Assembly (NCBI GenBank): GCA_018398765.1
Contig: JAHBMJ010002797.1
Location: 1-15,865 of the forward strand
Direction: 5' to 3'
Origin: Chromera velia
Lineage: Eukaryota > Sar > Chromeraceae
Length of the DNA stretch: 15,865 nucleotides
Below the pieces are notes generated by a model, which did not search any database, had not been told where the DNA came from, and worked only from the letters and a program-made list of their open reading frames with translations. The position numbers and the translations under genes were made by a program. Within the stretch, counting starts at the first letter, position 1. Each line of letters begins with the position of its first letter. This document shows positions 1 to 8,063 of the stretch, one piece after another.

Positions 1-35
1 TTTCTCTCTGTTCTCGCCTCCTTGTGTGATTGCAG

Positions 36-314
36 ATCTGTATGTGTTACTACCAGCAGCGGAAGGAGGCATTCCCAGACTCCACTCCCTGCCAGAGGGC
101 CTCCGATTTCTCCGAGCCCCTCGCAGAAATCGACTCTCAGGGAGACGAAGGACCCTTCCCCCCTCTCTACCTCGCACAAGACAGGCCCACAGGATGGATA
201 AACGGGGGTCACGAGTGGTGGCAGTACTTGCAGGAGTACATCGACACGAGAGTGTACAGAAACACACCCTTCTGCTTCTACGGGAAGACGCTCACTGCAA
301 CTGGCCTCCTCAGG
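36..314 (+). CDS. Exon: CYC-type module segment
   Basis: The exon follows TTGTGTGATTGCAG and ends AGG|GTGGGT, with 93 codons in phase 0 at both ends. It opens with ICMCYYQQ, which parallels the exon starts at 12426 (DMVVCYC) and 14943 (ICYWDGD). The exon therefore begins right on the CYC motif of a module whose first half lies left of the window. The rest contains WINGGHEWWQYLQ and a CFYGK segment. There is no recognisable named family and no membrane segment. Confidence 0.7.
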
Positions 315-437
315 GTGGGTCGATCTGGTCACAAGGGAAAAATGCAATCTCAAGAGTAGAGAGAAAGAGACAGGATGCGGCAGAACGATGAAGCGAAACC
401 GATTAAGAAGAGGCAGAGAAGAAGGAAGACGTTGAAC

Positions 438-472
<35 letters not shown>

Positions 473-616
473 CACGAAAGACAAGACTGAGCTTCAAAAG
501 AGACTGTGGGAAAATTTGTGAACAGAATTTAGTCGTCGACCCTTCCATTTCGGTGGTCTGTCTGTCACAGAGGCACAGGCATCATTCATCTTGTGCGTGT
601 GAGAATGCGTCTGCAG
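315..616 (+). other. Intron with AC microsatellite
   Basis: The donor is GTGGGT and the acceptor is CGTCTGCAG. The sequence is purine-rich early on and holds an (AC)n tract at 441-469. No gene is seen in it. Confidence 0.6.
441..469 (+). repeat. (AC)n microsatellite
   Basis: This is a perfect dinucleotide run inside an intron. Length polymorphism and Z-DNA potential are expected for such a tract, but no function is implied. Confidence 0.95.
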
Positions 617-675
617 GTGACACCCCTCAATTTCCGAATCGAAGACGAAGATGCGGGATGGATGAAGTATGGGAG
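617..675 (+). CDS. Exon: short linker
   Basis: This 59-nt exon lies between TGCAG and the strong donor GTGAGT. It reads VTPLNFRIEDEDAGWMKYG and leaves AG, which the first base of the next exon (763) turns into Arg. The phase fits the preceding exon (phase 0) and the following one. It is short, so support rests on the splice signals and phase alone. Confidence 0.55.
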
Positions 676-762
676 GTGAGTCACAGAACAGACGGATGCT
701 TTCGCTCTTGTTTGCGTTCAGTCGTCTTCTGAGCATTTTGATGATGCGCTTTCAACATACAG

Positions 763-900
763 GACCCACAGAGAGGGACACATAGAGACTCTGTCTAATG
801 GTAAAACGTCAAATGATCGAGCATATAAACAGATTCGAGAATTTGCTGACACGGACATATACACCCAAGCTCTTGCGTACGCACATGCATCCAACGGTAG
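763..900 (+). CDS. Exon: hydrophilic segment
   Basis: Acceptor ACATACAG, donor AG|GTAAAT. The G at 763 completes an Arg codon, then 45 codons follow, including ETLSNGKTSNDRAYKQIREF. Two earlier candidate donors (GTAAAA at 801 and GTAGGT at 897) would leave the wrong phase for exon 964. The donor at 901 is the only one of the three that joins in frame, which is why I chose it. Confidence 0.6.
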
Positions 901-963
901 GTAAATGGTTCATCACTGAGGCGCAACTGCTCACCAGCGCCCTAGCTGCATTCATCTCTGCAG

Positions 964-1175
964 AAGTGACAGCTCCCCTGTTCCCCCCGACATCGAGCTG
1001 ACAGCGCCCGAAGTAGGGTGGAACCACACGCACGCGATCAGGATCGAAAACGGGCATGTTATCGATAAGCTTTGCGGGACCGTCAAGGTCTATTACAGGG
1101 GTGCATACTCTCTCCAGTGGAAGGCTGCTGTGAATGAGACCAAGTGGTTGGATGCGGTGCTTCTGCAAGCTGCGG
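964..1175 (+). CDS. Exon: module segment ending at a Gly phase-1 boundary
   Basis: The exon follows TTCATCTCTGCAG. The A at 964 completes Arg, then the open frame runs SDSSPVPPDIEL... through KLCGTVKVYYRGAYSLQWK to AVLLQAA. The final G is completed by GC at 1501, giving Gly. The next segment begins GPYPG, as other modules do, so this marks a module edge. The donor GTGAGT at 1176 is the first unit of a long GTGA repeat. Confidence 0.7.
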
Positions 1176-1255
1176 GTGAGTGAGTGAGTGAGTGAGTGGG
1201 CGAGTGAGTGAGTGCGTGCGTGCGTGCGTGAGTGAGTGAGTGAGTGAGTGAGTTG
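1176..1255 (+). repeat. (GTGA)n/(GTGC)n tetranucleotide repeat starting at a splice donor
   Basis: GTGAGTGAGTGAG... runs from the first intron base, with internal GGGC and GTGC variants. Every unit recreates a GTGAGT-like donor. The rest of the intron to 1500 shows a T-rich tract just before TTTGCGTTGCAG and nothing else. Confidence 0.9.
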
Positions 1256-1500
1256 ATGTGAGCGGGTCCGGTCGCAGACTTCAGCCACTGGAGACCGCTG
1301 GTGGTCTTTCTTTTCCAATGCTGCGCTGAGGCTGTGAAGGAGTGCGCTTGTGTGTTCTTCTTGCTTCCCTTGCTTCCCGAAAACGATCAATCTGCCTCTT
1401 CTGTCGAGCCTCATGCTTGAATTGCTGTCTTACCTCGAATCATTTTGCTTCATCCTGCTTTTGTGTCGATGTCTGATGTTTTTTTTTCTTTGCGTTGCAG

Positions 1501-1627
1501 GCCCGTACCCTGGGCTTGCAGACGGTGGGCAGGTCAAATTCCAAACGCACACAGAGAACAGAGTAACGATTGCGTTTGACCTTGGCTGGTTTAACCGAAA
1601 CTATGGAGAGGGCGTCTCCAAATTTAT
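1501..1627 (+). CDS. Exon: start of CWC module 2
   Basis: The acceptor TTTTTTTTTCTTTGCGTTGCAG has a strong pyrimidine tract, and the donor is AT|GTGAGT. The reading is GPYPGLADGGQVKFQ..., ending YGEGVSKF, with AT left over to be completed by G at 1907. The opening GP matches exon starts at 2930, 9046, 12946 and 13894, so this is the N-terminal beta-rich part of a recurring module (inference). Confidence 0.75.
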
Positions 1628-1906
1628 GTGAGTCTGTCGGGAAGAATGGGGGGGATGAGTGGAGTGGAGTGCGTGGGTGGGTCTGGATTGATAGTTGCTT
1701 GGCAAAATGGAAAGGGAGAGAAGAGATGAATGCAGAAGTGGGCGACTCAGTTTCTTTGTGCCCCCTTTTTCCTCTTTCCCCGGTGTGCTCTCTTTTCATT
1801 TCTTGTTTTTCCTTCAGCACGCGCAGTAGTATGTACATCACATCGAATTTTCACAAATCCGCTCTTTTTGACCATCTGGGTCACCCTGTTGCGCTGGTGC
1901 ATGCAG

Positions 1907-2162
1907 GGGCGCTTTGGCGCTTTCACGTGGAGAGTGTGGGGATCTCTCGACAGGCCAGATGGTGCGCATTCACACACAGACCATCCACGAGAAAATCACG
2001 GGCGGGAGCACAACGACAGTCGACAATGTCCGCTACTGCCGAAGGGCGGAAGGATCTGTGAATGTGACGGATGATGTAGTGAAAAGCACCTGGGAGAGAA
2101 TTGGGGACGAAAGCATCGCTTCCACAGCTTGTGAACAGTCATCTTTTTACGCTCACTTTCAG
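1907..2162 (+). CDS. Exon: middle of CWC module 2
   Basis: The acceptor is GGTGCATGCAG. The frame reads GALALSRGECGDLSTG, continues through RIHTQTIHEKITGG and DNVRYCRRAEG, and ends YAHFQ at CAG|GTCAGT in phase 0. A second open frame from 1819 runs through the same start but meets a stop near 2059 and does not fit the downstream exon. The chosen frame fits the phases on both sides. An N-x-T site and three cysteines are present. Confidence 0.65.
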
Positions 2163-2509
2163 GTCAGTCTCAAGTTCAAGCACCTCGATTGAGCATCGTT
2201 GGGCAAAGTCTGAAGACAAGAAGCCTGCGTTGTTTGGATGAAGTGTGTTGTGGATGTCTGGCCCAGCAATCATTCGCTTTCACTCTTGAGCGTCGCGTCT
2301 CCAGACGGAAGTACCCGAAGTCACTCTCTGACCTTCCAAATGCACTCCTTCTCAGCCATGCTTGTCATCTTGCAAGCCCCTGAACAATGTCTGCTTGGAC
2401 GCTCTTATGTCGGAATTCTTTCTTCCCGAGTTTGCGCTGATCGTCAGAGGATGGAAATCGAACCTTTCTTTATCACTTTCCGCATTTTTTGTTTTTGTCT
2501 TGATTGCAG
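2163..2509 (+). other. Intron
   Basis: The donor is GTCAGT. The last 45 bases are T-rich (TTTTTTGTTTTTGTCTTGATTGCAG). No further feature is seen. Confidence 0.6.
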
Positions 2510-2615
2510 GGCACCGGGGTTGGCAAGCTCTGCTGGTGTGGGGACGCAGCTTGCGAGTCCAGGGATGTAGATATTTCCCTCTTCAAGACGTACATACAGG
2601 ATGTGAACCTTGGAG
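2510..2615 (+). CDS. Exon: CWC motif of module 2
   Basis: It opens GTGVGKLCWCGDAACES and ends YIQDVNLG, with a G left over before GTCGGT. The motif K-L-C-W-C aligns by eye with YKMCWCAD (exon 8527) and QMCWCFDG (exon 9046). The tail resembles DIYVAG and TLIRG, which end those modules. The start is in phase 0, as required by 2162. Confidence 0.8.
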
Positions 2616-2929
2616 GTCGGTGCTGAAATTTGGTTCACTTCAGCATCGGTTTGGCCCTCATCGTAAATAAGTCTTTTGTGTGTAATTGAGGAGAATAACG
2701 GAGGCAACTCGTAAGCCTCTGCCCCTGCATGTGTCTCTTCTTTTCGGCCCATGAGAATCACTCAGTCAGTTGATGAACAGACAACATGTGATACCGGCTG
2801 CTTTTTTGAGTCACTGAGTCGGCAAAGTGTGTTCAGAAAGGCCTTGCGCGACTCTCTGAATTGATTCTCATTGGCAGCTTTCTGTGGTGAGACAATTAGT
2901 GCTCGATGATATTGTGCGTCCAACTGCAG
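2616..2929 (+). other. Intron
   Basis: The donor is GTCGGT and the acceptor is CGTCCAACTGCAG. No gene or notable repeat is seen. Confidence 0.6.
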
Positions 2930-3172
2930 GCCCGGTAGTCGGACAGAAGAAGAACGTGGTGGCAGGGGAAGAGTTCGACATTACACTTCCATGGACAGGA
3001 ACAGGAAAGTTTCGGCCGAGCGAGTGGAACAGAGGCCGCATCATCCCCGGCTCCTCTACGTGCGCCTCCTCCCATGAACCGACCTCTCAACTCTCATGGA
3101 CGAACAAACTTGACAACGCCACGACCACAAAAACACATACCAGGGCGATGCATCCCACAAAGCACGACGGCG
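2930..3172 (+). CDS. Exon: symmetric 1-1 exon, start of module 3
   Basis: This exon is 243 nt, exactly 81 codons, with phase-1 introns on both sides. It reads GPVVGQKKNVVAGEEFDI and continues with RIIPGSSTCASSHEP and an N-A-T glycosylation site. GPVVGQ resembles GPHVSE of exon 9046. Donor G|GTGAGT. Confidence 0.75.
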
Positions 3173-3507
3173 GTGAGTCAAAGCACCAATTGCTCTCTCC
3201 ATTGCTTCCAAGTCATCTGACCTTGTATTTTGCTCGTATCAGAGGTAACCACGAACCGACTATTTATGTTTTGTTGGAGTTCTGTTCAGATACGTTGGCT
3301 GACACCTGGTCTCGGTTGGCCGCCCTCTAAACTCCCCTTTCTCGACGACACCGGTTGCATGTACCTCTCAACGTTGCCCCGAGACTTGTGAGTATAGAAA
3401 GTCCACAATACATCTCCTGCCGTGACCTGCATTCCTGTGTGCTTTCCTTTCATTTTATTTGTTTTGTTTGTTTGTTTGTTTGCCTCTTCTTCGCTTGCCA
3501 CATGCAG
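3173..3507 (+). other. Intron with GTTT repeat
   Basis: The donor is GTGAGT. A (GTTT)n run lies at about 3461-3482, close to the acceptor region. The acceptor is CTTGCCACATGCAG. No gene is seen. Confidence 0.6.
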
Positions 3508-3787
3508 GAATGTGGGCCTTCTGCAACGAGACTTCCGCACAACTTGCAAAGCTCCACACAGCGCTGGCACAGGATGAGCATAGTGGCACTTCCACTTACG
3601 CGTGTCAACTGATCAGCGGGGTGACGCAATCCCATTACACTGCGAGCGAAATCTCCTGTGACGGTTTGGGGCTCTGTCACGATTCGGGGTCAGAGGGGTG
3701 CAACAGTTGGCAGCCGGAGGTCAACTGTCCTCAGCGAATGTCCTCGAGGACGAAACAGGCACCGATGTTCTACTTTGATGGATACAG
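3508..3787 (+). CDS. Exon: Cys-rich segment
   Basis: This exon (about 93 codons) reads GMWAFCNETSAQL..., then YACQLISG, EISCDGLGLCHD, GCNSWQPEVNCPQ, and ends YFDGY before AG|GTAAGT. Six cysteines in roughly 85 residues and an N-E-T site suggest a disulfide-bonded extracellular fold. It is unlike the CWC modules and also unlike the LC...CC domains. Both splice signals are strong. The family is not recognised. Confidence 0.75.
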
Positions 3788-4280
3788 GTAAGTGAGTATA
3801 TGTGATGAGACTTCGAATGAGAAGGGAATCAGACGGAGTGCACAAATGTGGGGCCCTGAGGAGTTTTCTGCATTTGATGCTTAGCACCTTCATAAGGAAT
3901 CGACCGTGTGCATATCAATGACGCACGCATGCATGTGTGGGCACCTCTTTCTGCACTCATTCAAGTGAACAAAAAAAAAAAAAAACCAACCAAGTCGTAC
4001 GGAAACGATTCGCATACGGGGAAAATTCTCAAGGGGTTGAACGCACATTTTTCCAGGGAGCGAGAGAGCGATTTGAGGGGACAGTCGATTATCCATCAAC
4101 TGATACCATCATTCATTGCACGAACGCCTTGAATATATCAAGTCAATGTATTAATATCATGTCTTCGAGACACCTTTTGATCGCTCAGACCATGTCTGCA
4201 TGTGCTCGAGACGCTTGCCTCCAGATGATGCATGGGTGTCATTTGAAGACTCTACGTGTGTGTGCATACGGAGCGTGCAG
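3788..4280 (+). other. Poorly resolved intronic region
   Basis: The donor at 3788 is the strong GTAAGT. An A-run lies at 3970-3984. Several long open frames overlap from 4060 onwards, but none can be joined in phase to the AG left at 3787 except through the acceptor at 4280. An acceptor-like TTTTTCCAG before 4057 leads to a stop after about 25 codons. Confidence 0.4.
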
Positions 4281-4377
4281 TTGTCAATCGTGGCCCTGTT
4301 TCACTGTGAAGAATCTCATTCTGACGGACCGGACCTTTTGCACAAGTGTCCTGCGTGGGATGGTGTCGGATTCCTCG
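4281..4377 (+). CDS. Possible exon: small Cys-containing segment
   Basis: This is the only simple phase-compatible bridge between 3787 (AG left over) and 4796 (phase 0). The T after GCGTGCAG completes Ser, then CQSWPCFTVKNLIL... runs 32 codons to TCG|GTCGGT. The acceptor lacks a good pyrimidine tract. A competing frame over the same bases (HCEESHSDGPDLLHKCPAWD) also looks protein-like but needs phase-0 entry. Confidence 0.4.
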
Positions 4378-4795
4378 GTCGGTCGGTCGGTCAGCTGTCG
4401 ATCTGCAGCCTCGCTCCTCGACCAAGTCTTAAGAGTCTTTCAAGTAGAACCAGACAGATTCATTCATTGGGTTCCAGTCTTCTTTGCCCTCCCGTTTTGA
4501 CAGGGCACTGTTGCTCTCTTTGCTGCCTGACCGTGAATTTCATCCCGAATCATTATCTTCCGGTGTGTATGTGATCCGACAGTTCCTACGCTGACCAATC
4601 CGAAACACCTCAGCAGTTGCGATGCATGGAGGGGGGGCTTGGGCATGTTTTCTGCATTGTGCGAATTCTATGCATGGTATTTTCGCTTACCGATGCGCGC
4701 TTCTATCTGGCACCTGTAAGGAAAACAAGAGCTTCCAAATTCCAACAGGGCGCGACTGCTCAAATATCCGCTTCTGATTGTTTTTGCCGCTGCAG
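4378..4795 (+). other. Intron with GTCG tetranucleotide at its donor
   Basis: It starts GTCGGTCGGTCGGTCAG, so three successive donors 4 nt apart are available. A further TTTTGACAG acceptor lies before 4504, followed by a short Cys-rich frame (HCCSLCCLTVNF) up to GTGTGT. That could be an optional exon only if a later GTCG unit were the donor. The intron ends at TTTTTGCCGCTGCAG. Confidence 0.45.
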
Positions 4796-5066
4796 CAACT
4801 TCCAAACTTTCAAAAATCGACAAGAAATCGAGACGGGCACTACGCGGGTTGTCATGTCAGGGTGAAGACAACTGGACGCTTTGGCTTTGCGCCTCGTTCA
4901 AGAAGGTGTCCAGGTGGTCATGATTCTGCAATTCGAATGTCGGTGACTTTGGAGTCGAGCTTGCCGACATTGAGCTCCGATGCCCGTGCAGAGGCAGAGT
5001 GTGACAAGCTTGGAGGAACATACTCCGAGCAGTTGTGCTACCTCCGGATCTGCCCTCGTCAGAGCA
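4796..5066 (+). CDS. Exon: linker before the LC...CC domains
   Basis: The acceptor is GTTTTTGCCGCTGCAG and the donor is A|GTGAGT. The open frame is QQLPNFQKSTRNRDGHYAGC..., ending EAECDKLGGTYSEQLCYLRI, then CPRQS. The left-over A joins CG at 5587 (Thr), an exact phase match across a 520-nt intron. Five cysteines are present. The middle, around 4850-4920, is basic and could hide a small unrecognised intron. A second frame there (EDNWTLWLCASF) also looks protein-like but soon stops. Confidence 0.6.
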
Positions 5067-5279
5067 GTGAGTGCGTCTGTTGTTGTCACTTTACTTAATT
5101 GCGTCTTTTTCTTTCAGACACACGTGAAAACAAGCCCATAGGCAGGCAGACCGGTTTATCTGAAGAGGAAGAAATGACGAAGCAAGGCAAAAGAAAAAGA
5201 AAACGAAGAGAAGCACGGAAGAAAGTGGGAAAGAAAAAAGAAACACACACACACACACACACACACACAAGCACACGCA

Positions 5280-5312
<33 letters not shown>

Positions 5313-5322
5313 GCACACACAG

Positions 5323-5356
<34 letters not shown>

Positions 5357-5586
5357 ACACGCCGAAAGAGAGTACATGACAAACAAACAGACAGGCAGCA
5401 GGACAGATAGAGAGACAGAGAGAAAAGCAAAGAAAACAGACAGACAGCAACATAGAGAGAAAAAAGAGGGGCACAAGAGGGCACCCAAATACAGCTTCAC
5501 CCGTCTACAGCCAAGTAAGCTCTGAGAAGAAAGCGGAGAACACAGCATCAGATGCCTTCTCTCTTCTGTTTTTTGCTCTTTTGCAG
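5067..5586 (+). other. Intron with purine-rich tract and AC array
   Basis: The donor is GTGAGT. From about 5160 to 5475 the + strand is almost entirely A, G and C, with interrupted AC arrays. A second acceptor-like CTTTTTCTTTCAG before 5119 has the right phase but leads into a Lys/Arg/Thr-His low-complexity frame with no phase-1 exit, so I treat it as intronic. The true acceptor is TTTGCTCTTTTGCAG. Confidence 0.65.
5243..5360 (+). repeat. Interrupted (AC)n array
   Basis: Three AC runs are separated by AAGCACACGCAGAC and AAGCACACAGAC, which makes a higher-order duplication of about 40 nt. The minus-strand Cys/Val open frames over it are translation of the repeat, not genes. Confidence 0.9.
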
Positions 5587-5990
5587 CGGATACCCAGCAA
5601 GTTCCATTTCTCCAGTTCTCTGGTGGTGAGGGAACAGAAGATTGGCATCACACGTGGGACCACTATCACAAATTGTGCAGCATGAGGGGTCTCCGCCTGT
5701 GCAATTTGGACGAAGTCAGAAGGAAACACAGCTATCAAGACAGCATAATGAGGCTTGACCGCTTTGACAACGTATGGCCAAACGAGTGGTTTGAAGGCTG
5801 GAACTGGGGAGACGAGCTGTATGCCAACTACATCCCTGTGTGGCGAGATCCGAAACCAAACTCGGATTCACTCTACCGACGTGGACGTATGTGGTGGAAC
5901 ACTCGCCAAACTTATTATTGGGACTCTGCGGGTGGTTACTGGCAGTTCCACTTCTATCAGGACAACATCGTACACTGCACAGACTCGGAC
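5587..5990 (+). CDS. Exon: LC...CC domain copy 1, first part
   Basis: The phase-1 entry (A|CG, Thr) is followed by DTQQVPFLQFSGG and then the domain core HYHKLCSMRGLRLCNLDEV. This aligns by eye with copies 2 (RCIDKGLALCTLDEIG) and 3 (FCSDKGLKLCSFNEIC). The middle is rich in Trp and Tyr (VWPNEWFEGWNWGDELY). It ends IVHCTDSD in phase 0 at GAC|GTACGT. The Cys-x(7)-Cys spacing is kept (C-SMRGLRL-C). Copy 1 lacks the third core Cys found only in copy 3 (EIC). The domain recalls the C...G..LC..EE-type domains of some large protist proteins (possibly DUF7495-like, from memory and unverified). Confidence 0.8.
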
Positions 5991-6388
5991 GTACGTAGAG
6001 AAACAAATGGCCTCGATTAATGATTTGCATTTAAAAAATCTTCCCAGAGACTCGGACTCCAAGTGCTGTTATGCGTCGTTTATGGGGCATGGATGAGAAG
6101 CAGCTTTTGTTCACCCTGCATGTGCTTTGAATGCTTCCGTCATGCAAAGTGTCCCTCGATTATCCATTCCGTCGGTCATTATTTTTTTCTCTTTTTTTTT
6201 CTCAGTTTCTTGCCTGTCTATTTATTTCGTCCCTTCTCTATTGAGTTGTTGTTTTGCAGAGTGGCCGTCCTGCGCCTTTTTTTTAGCTTTTACTATCGTT
6301 CCAGGTTTGTGGATTTGGGACGTCTTATTCCTGATTGCGTGGTGCCCTCTTGTTTTCCTTTTTCTTTCTTGTCTCGTTCCACCTGCAG
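5991..6388 (+). other. Intron, T-rich
   Basis: The donor is GTACGT. Long T and CT runs lie at 6180-6200 and 6275-6290, and the acceptor is GTTCCACCTGCAG. This is the only intron I see inside an LC...CC domain, and it is phase 0. A 10-nt direct repeat (AGACTCGGAC) lies at 5981 and again at about 6048. Confidence 0.65.
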
Positions 6389-6488
6389 ACATGTTACGTC
6401 CCCACGGCGAACCATCTGAACGAAGCAAGGGATGTCCAGGATCCCAAACATCAACACTGGAACGTCTTTTGTTGCTCAGACAACAACA
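6389..6488 (+). CDS. Exon: LC...CC domain copy 1, end with CC pair
   Basis: Phase-0 entry gives TCYVPTANHLNEARDVQDPK, then HQHWNVFCCSDNN and a left-over A before GTGAGT. The FCC near the end matches YPCC of copy 2 and YYCC of copy 3, confirming that this exon completes copy 1. The exit is phase 1, like the other copies. Confidence 0.8.
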
Positions 6489-6772
6489 GTGAGTCTTTTC
6501 TATCTTGATTGGTCTTTTTGGAGGTGTGGAATTGAAGTAATCGAGTGCTTCTTTTGCTGGCACAGTCCCGAGCAGATCTGAAATAAGACTTCCCTACCTG
6601 CTTCTTCTTCCCCGGTGTTCCTTCCTCTGTTTTCCTGCTGCCCGCCACGGTATTAATATGTCGCCGCCTCCCTGACTCGCATCTTAGCGTGAAGTCCCCC
6701 AATTACGTAATTCTCTTGCGATTTTGATTTTCTCGTCTATTTGTACTTGCTACCTTGCATGACTATCTGCAG
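6489..6772 (+). other. Intron
   Basis: The donor is GTGAGT and the acceptor is GCATGACTATCTGCAG. It has no repeat or gene that I can support. Confidence 0.6.
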
Positions 6773-7129
6773 ATCTTCAAGTGAAATCCAACGACAAAAT
6801 TCGGTTTTACGAATGGAATGCTCGTCTTGGAAACTCTGAGAGAACTGCCATGGAGGCCTCCGAGAGGTGCATTGATAAGGGACTGGCTCTCTGTACGCTC
6901 GACGAAATCGGGGCGGGGAATAGACTGGGTGGACCCTTCAATCCTACTGCCTCCAAGTACCTCAACAACGCCGCCATCGGATGCAACGATGCGAACATAT
7001 GCACCTTGCCGACTGCCAGGACGTGGGTTGAAAAATATAATGATGCCGGCGTCCACTGGAGGCTGAAAAAAGACAGTAGTGATACTTCAAGTCTGAAGAG
7101 CAGCCACTACCCTTGTTGTGAAAAGAACC
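6773..7129 (+). CDS. Exon: LC...CC domain copy 2 (symmetric 1-1 exon)
   Basis: This exon is 357 nt (119 codons) and encodes a complete domain between phase-1 introns. It starts NLQVKSNDKIRFYEWNAR, with the core RCIDKGLALCTLDEIGAG, then AIGCNDANICTLP and TWVEKYNDAGVHWRLK, and ends HYPCCEKN. The last base C needs two more bases. C-x(7)-C is conserved with the other copies. The donor is GTCAGT. The frame stays open through the intron to a TAA at 7447-7449. Confidence 0.8.
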
Positions 7130-7730
7130 GTCAGTCAATCTCTGAATGTTCTCTCTCACTCTCTTTCGTATTATTATGCTGGGAGCTTTCTTCCCCTTTC
7201 ATGCAGTCTCTCATGCCGGGTGACATTTCGCATGGACGTCCTAAGTTATTCCTTGTGTGTGTGACTTTGTGTGTGATTGCGTGCGTCAGTGCGGCTTCGA
7301 GTGGAGTGAAAAAAGTACAGGAATTTGACCAAAAAAAGTGCTCAGCTATCTATATTCGCGACGGTGTATGGGTCCGTCCCGAATCTGCGTCAAGCTACAT
7401 GGAGTTTTTCAAATGTGTTAAAGAAGGATTGGGTGGGCAAGCTACCTAAAAATGAGTAGAGACACACGCGCCAAACGCAAGGGGCAGGCACGCTTCCCGG
7501 AGAAGGCACCTTCCACCGAATGGCGGTATTCTCACAGACGATCGAGAGGGGAACGAAGGCTGCGTGATAGGCCGATCGGCCCGTTTCCTGGAGTGAGATG
7601 AAGTTCTGTCCTAGAAAGAGCAGGCAGCATTAACACCTGTGTTCATGTTTGCACCACTCCATGACTTTTGTCACTTGTCCAGCTGCATGTATCAACTTCT
7701 TCTTCGTGAATCCTTGCACCGTTCATGCAG
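7130..7730 (+). other. Longest intron, containing a signal-peptide-like ORF
   Basis: If the main gene model holds, this is its longest intron. It contains a second acceptor (CCCCTTTCATGCAG ending 7206) and an ORF at 7213-7449, annotated separately. 7450-7730 shows only a 12-nt palindrome (GGCCGATCGGCC, 7570-7581) and the acceptor CCGTTCATGCAG. Confidence 0.55.
7213..7432 (+). CDS. Candidate first exon with signal peptide (second gene or internal alternative start)
   Basis: The Met at 7213 begins MPGDISHGRPKLFLVCVTLC, followed by VIACVSAASSG. That is a basic start, a hydrophobic core of about 17 residues and an AxA-like site (VSA|A), fitting a secretory signal. The mature part includes FDQKKCSAIYIRDG and EFFKCVKEGL. 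A donor at 7433 (G|GTGGGC) leaves one G in phase 1, exactly what exon 7731 accepts, giving Ala then GVYFWNAG. Without splicing, the frame stops at 7447-7449. An alternative Met lies at 7201. If translated from the upstream exon through a retained intron, the same hydrophobic stretch would be a C-terminal anchor. Confidence 0.45.
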
Positions 7731-8063
7731 CCGGAGTCTACTTCTGGAATGCGGGGAACTACGAGACAATTTGGAAAAACCATGAGAAATTCTGTTCGGA
7801 CAAGGGCCTGAAGCTCTGTAGCTTTAATGAGATCTGTGGCAGCAAAAAGCTCTGGTCACTGGACGGCACAAATCAGAGAGACAGAAGAGGAGGGACCATC
7901 TGGAGGAGATATCGCACGATCGCAGCCATCGAAACTTTCGATACATGGGTGGCACTGGAGCCCGAGTGGGACAAAAGAGGGGTGGAAGACTGCAAGGCGG
8001 ACACGCTTTCCGGCGTAGGCGGCAGTCAAGATCATATTCGCTATTATTGCTGTCCGAAGCCAG
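7731..8063 (+). CDS. Exon: LC...CC domain copy 3 (symmetric 1-1 exon)
   Basis: This exon is 333 nt (111 codons) between phase-1 introns. It reads GVYFWNAGNYETIWKNHEKF, with core FCSDKGLKLCSFNEICGSKK, then DTWVALEPEWDKRGVEDCK, and ends IRYYCCPKP before G|GTGGGT. It has the fullest Cys complement of the three copies, with the extra Cys in EIC and one in EDCK. W-V in DTWVAL aligns with TWVEKY of copy 2. The copies are diverged, so the duplication is not recent. Confidence 0.85.

Noticed and set aside
809-1414. Minus-strand 201-codon open frame
   Set aside because: Its middle is a Thr-His-Ser-Leu repeat from translating the GTGA array, and it overlaps a well-supported plus-strand exon.
1819-2061. 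Alternative exon in the frame RSSMYITSNFHKS after a TTCCTTCAG acceptor
   Set aside because: It fits the incoming phase but stops near 2059 with no suitable donor to reach exon 2510. The frame from 1907 fits both sides.
5119-5410. Plus-strand basic/Thr-His open frame after a good acceptor, phase-compatible with 5066
   Set aside because: It is low complexity throughout and has no donor in the phase needed by exon 5587.
5091-5548. Minus-strand Cys/Val-rich open frames
   Set aside because: They are translation of the AC array and the purine tract in all frames, with no protein-like sequence outside the repeat.
6049-6096. Possible exon with DSDSKCCYASF, resembling the CC end of the LC...CC domain
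   Set aside because: Phase 0 from 5990 does not read this frame, and exon 6389 supplies a proper CC end in phase.
6063-6419. Hydrophobic Phe/Leu/Cys-rich open frame that looks like membrane segments
   Set aside because: It is translation of T-rich intron sequence and runs into the real exon in the wrong frame.
7570-7581. Perfect palindrome GGCCGATCGGCC
   Set aside because: A single 12-nt palindrome in an intron with no partner site or context is expected by chance.
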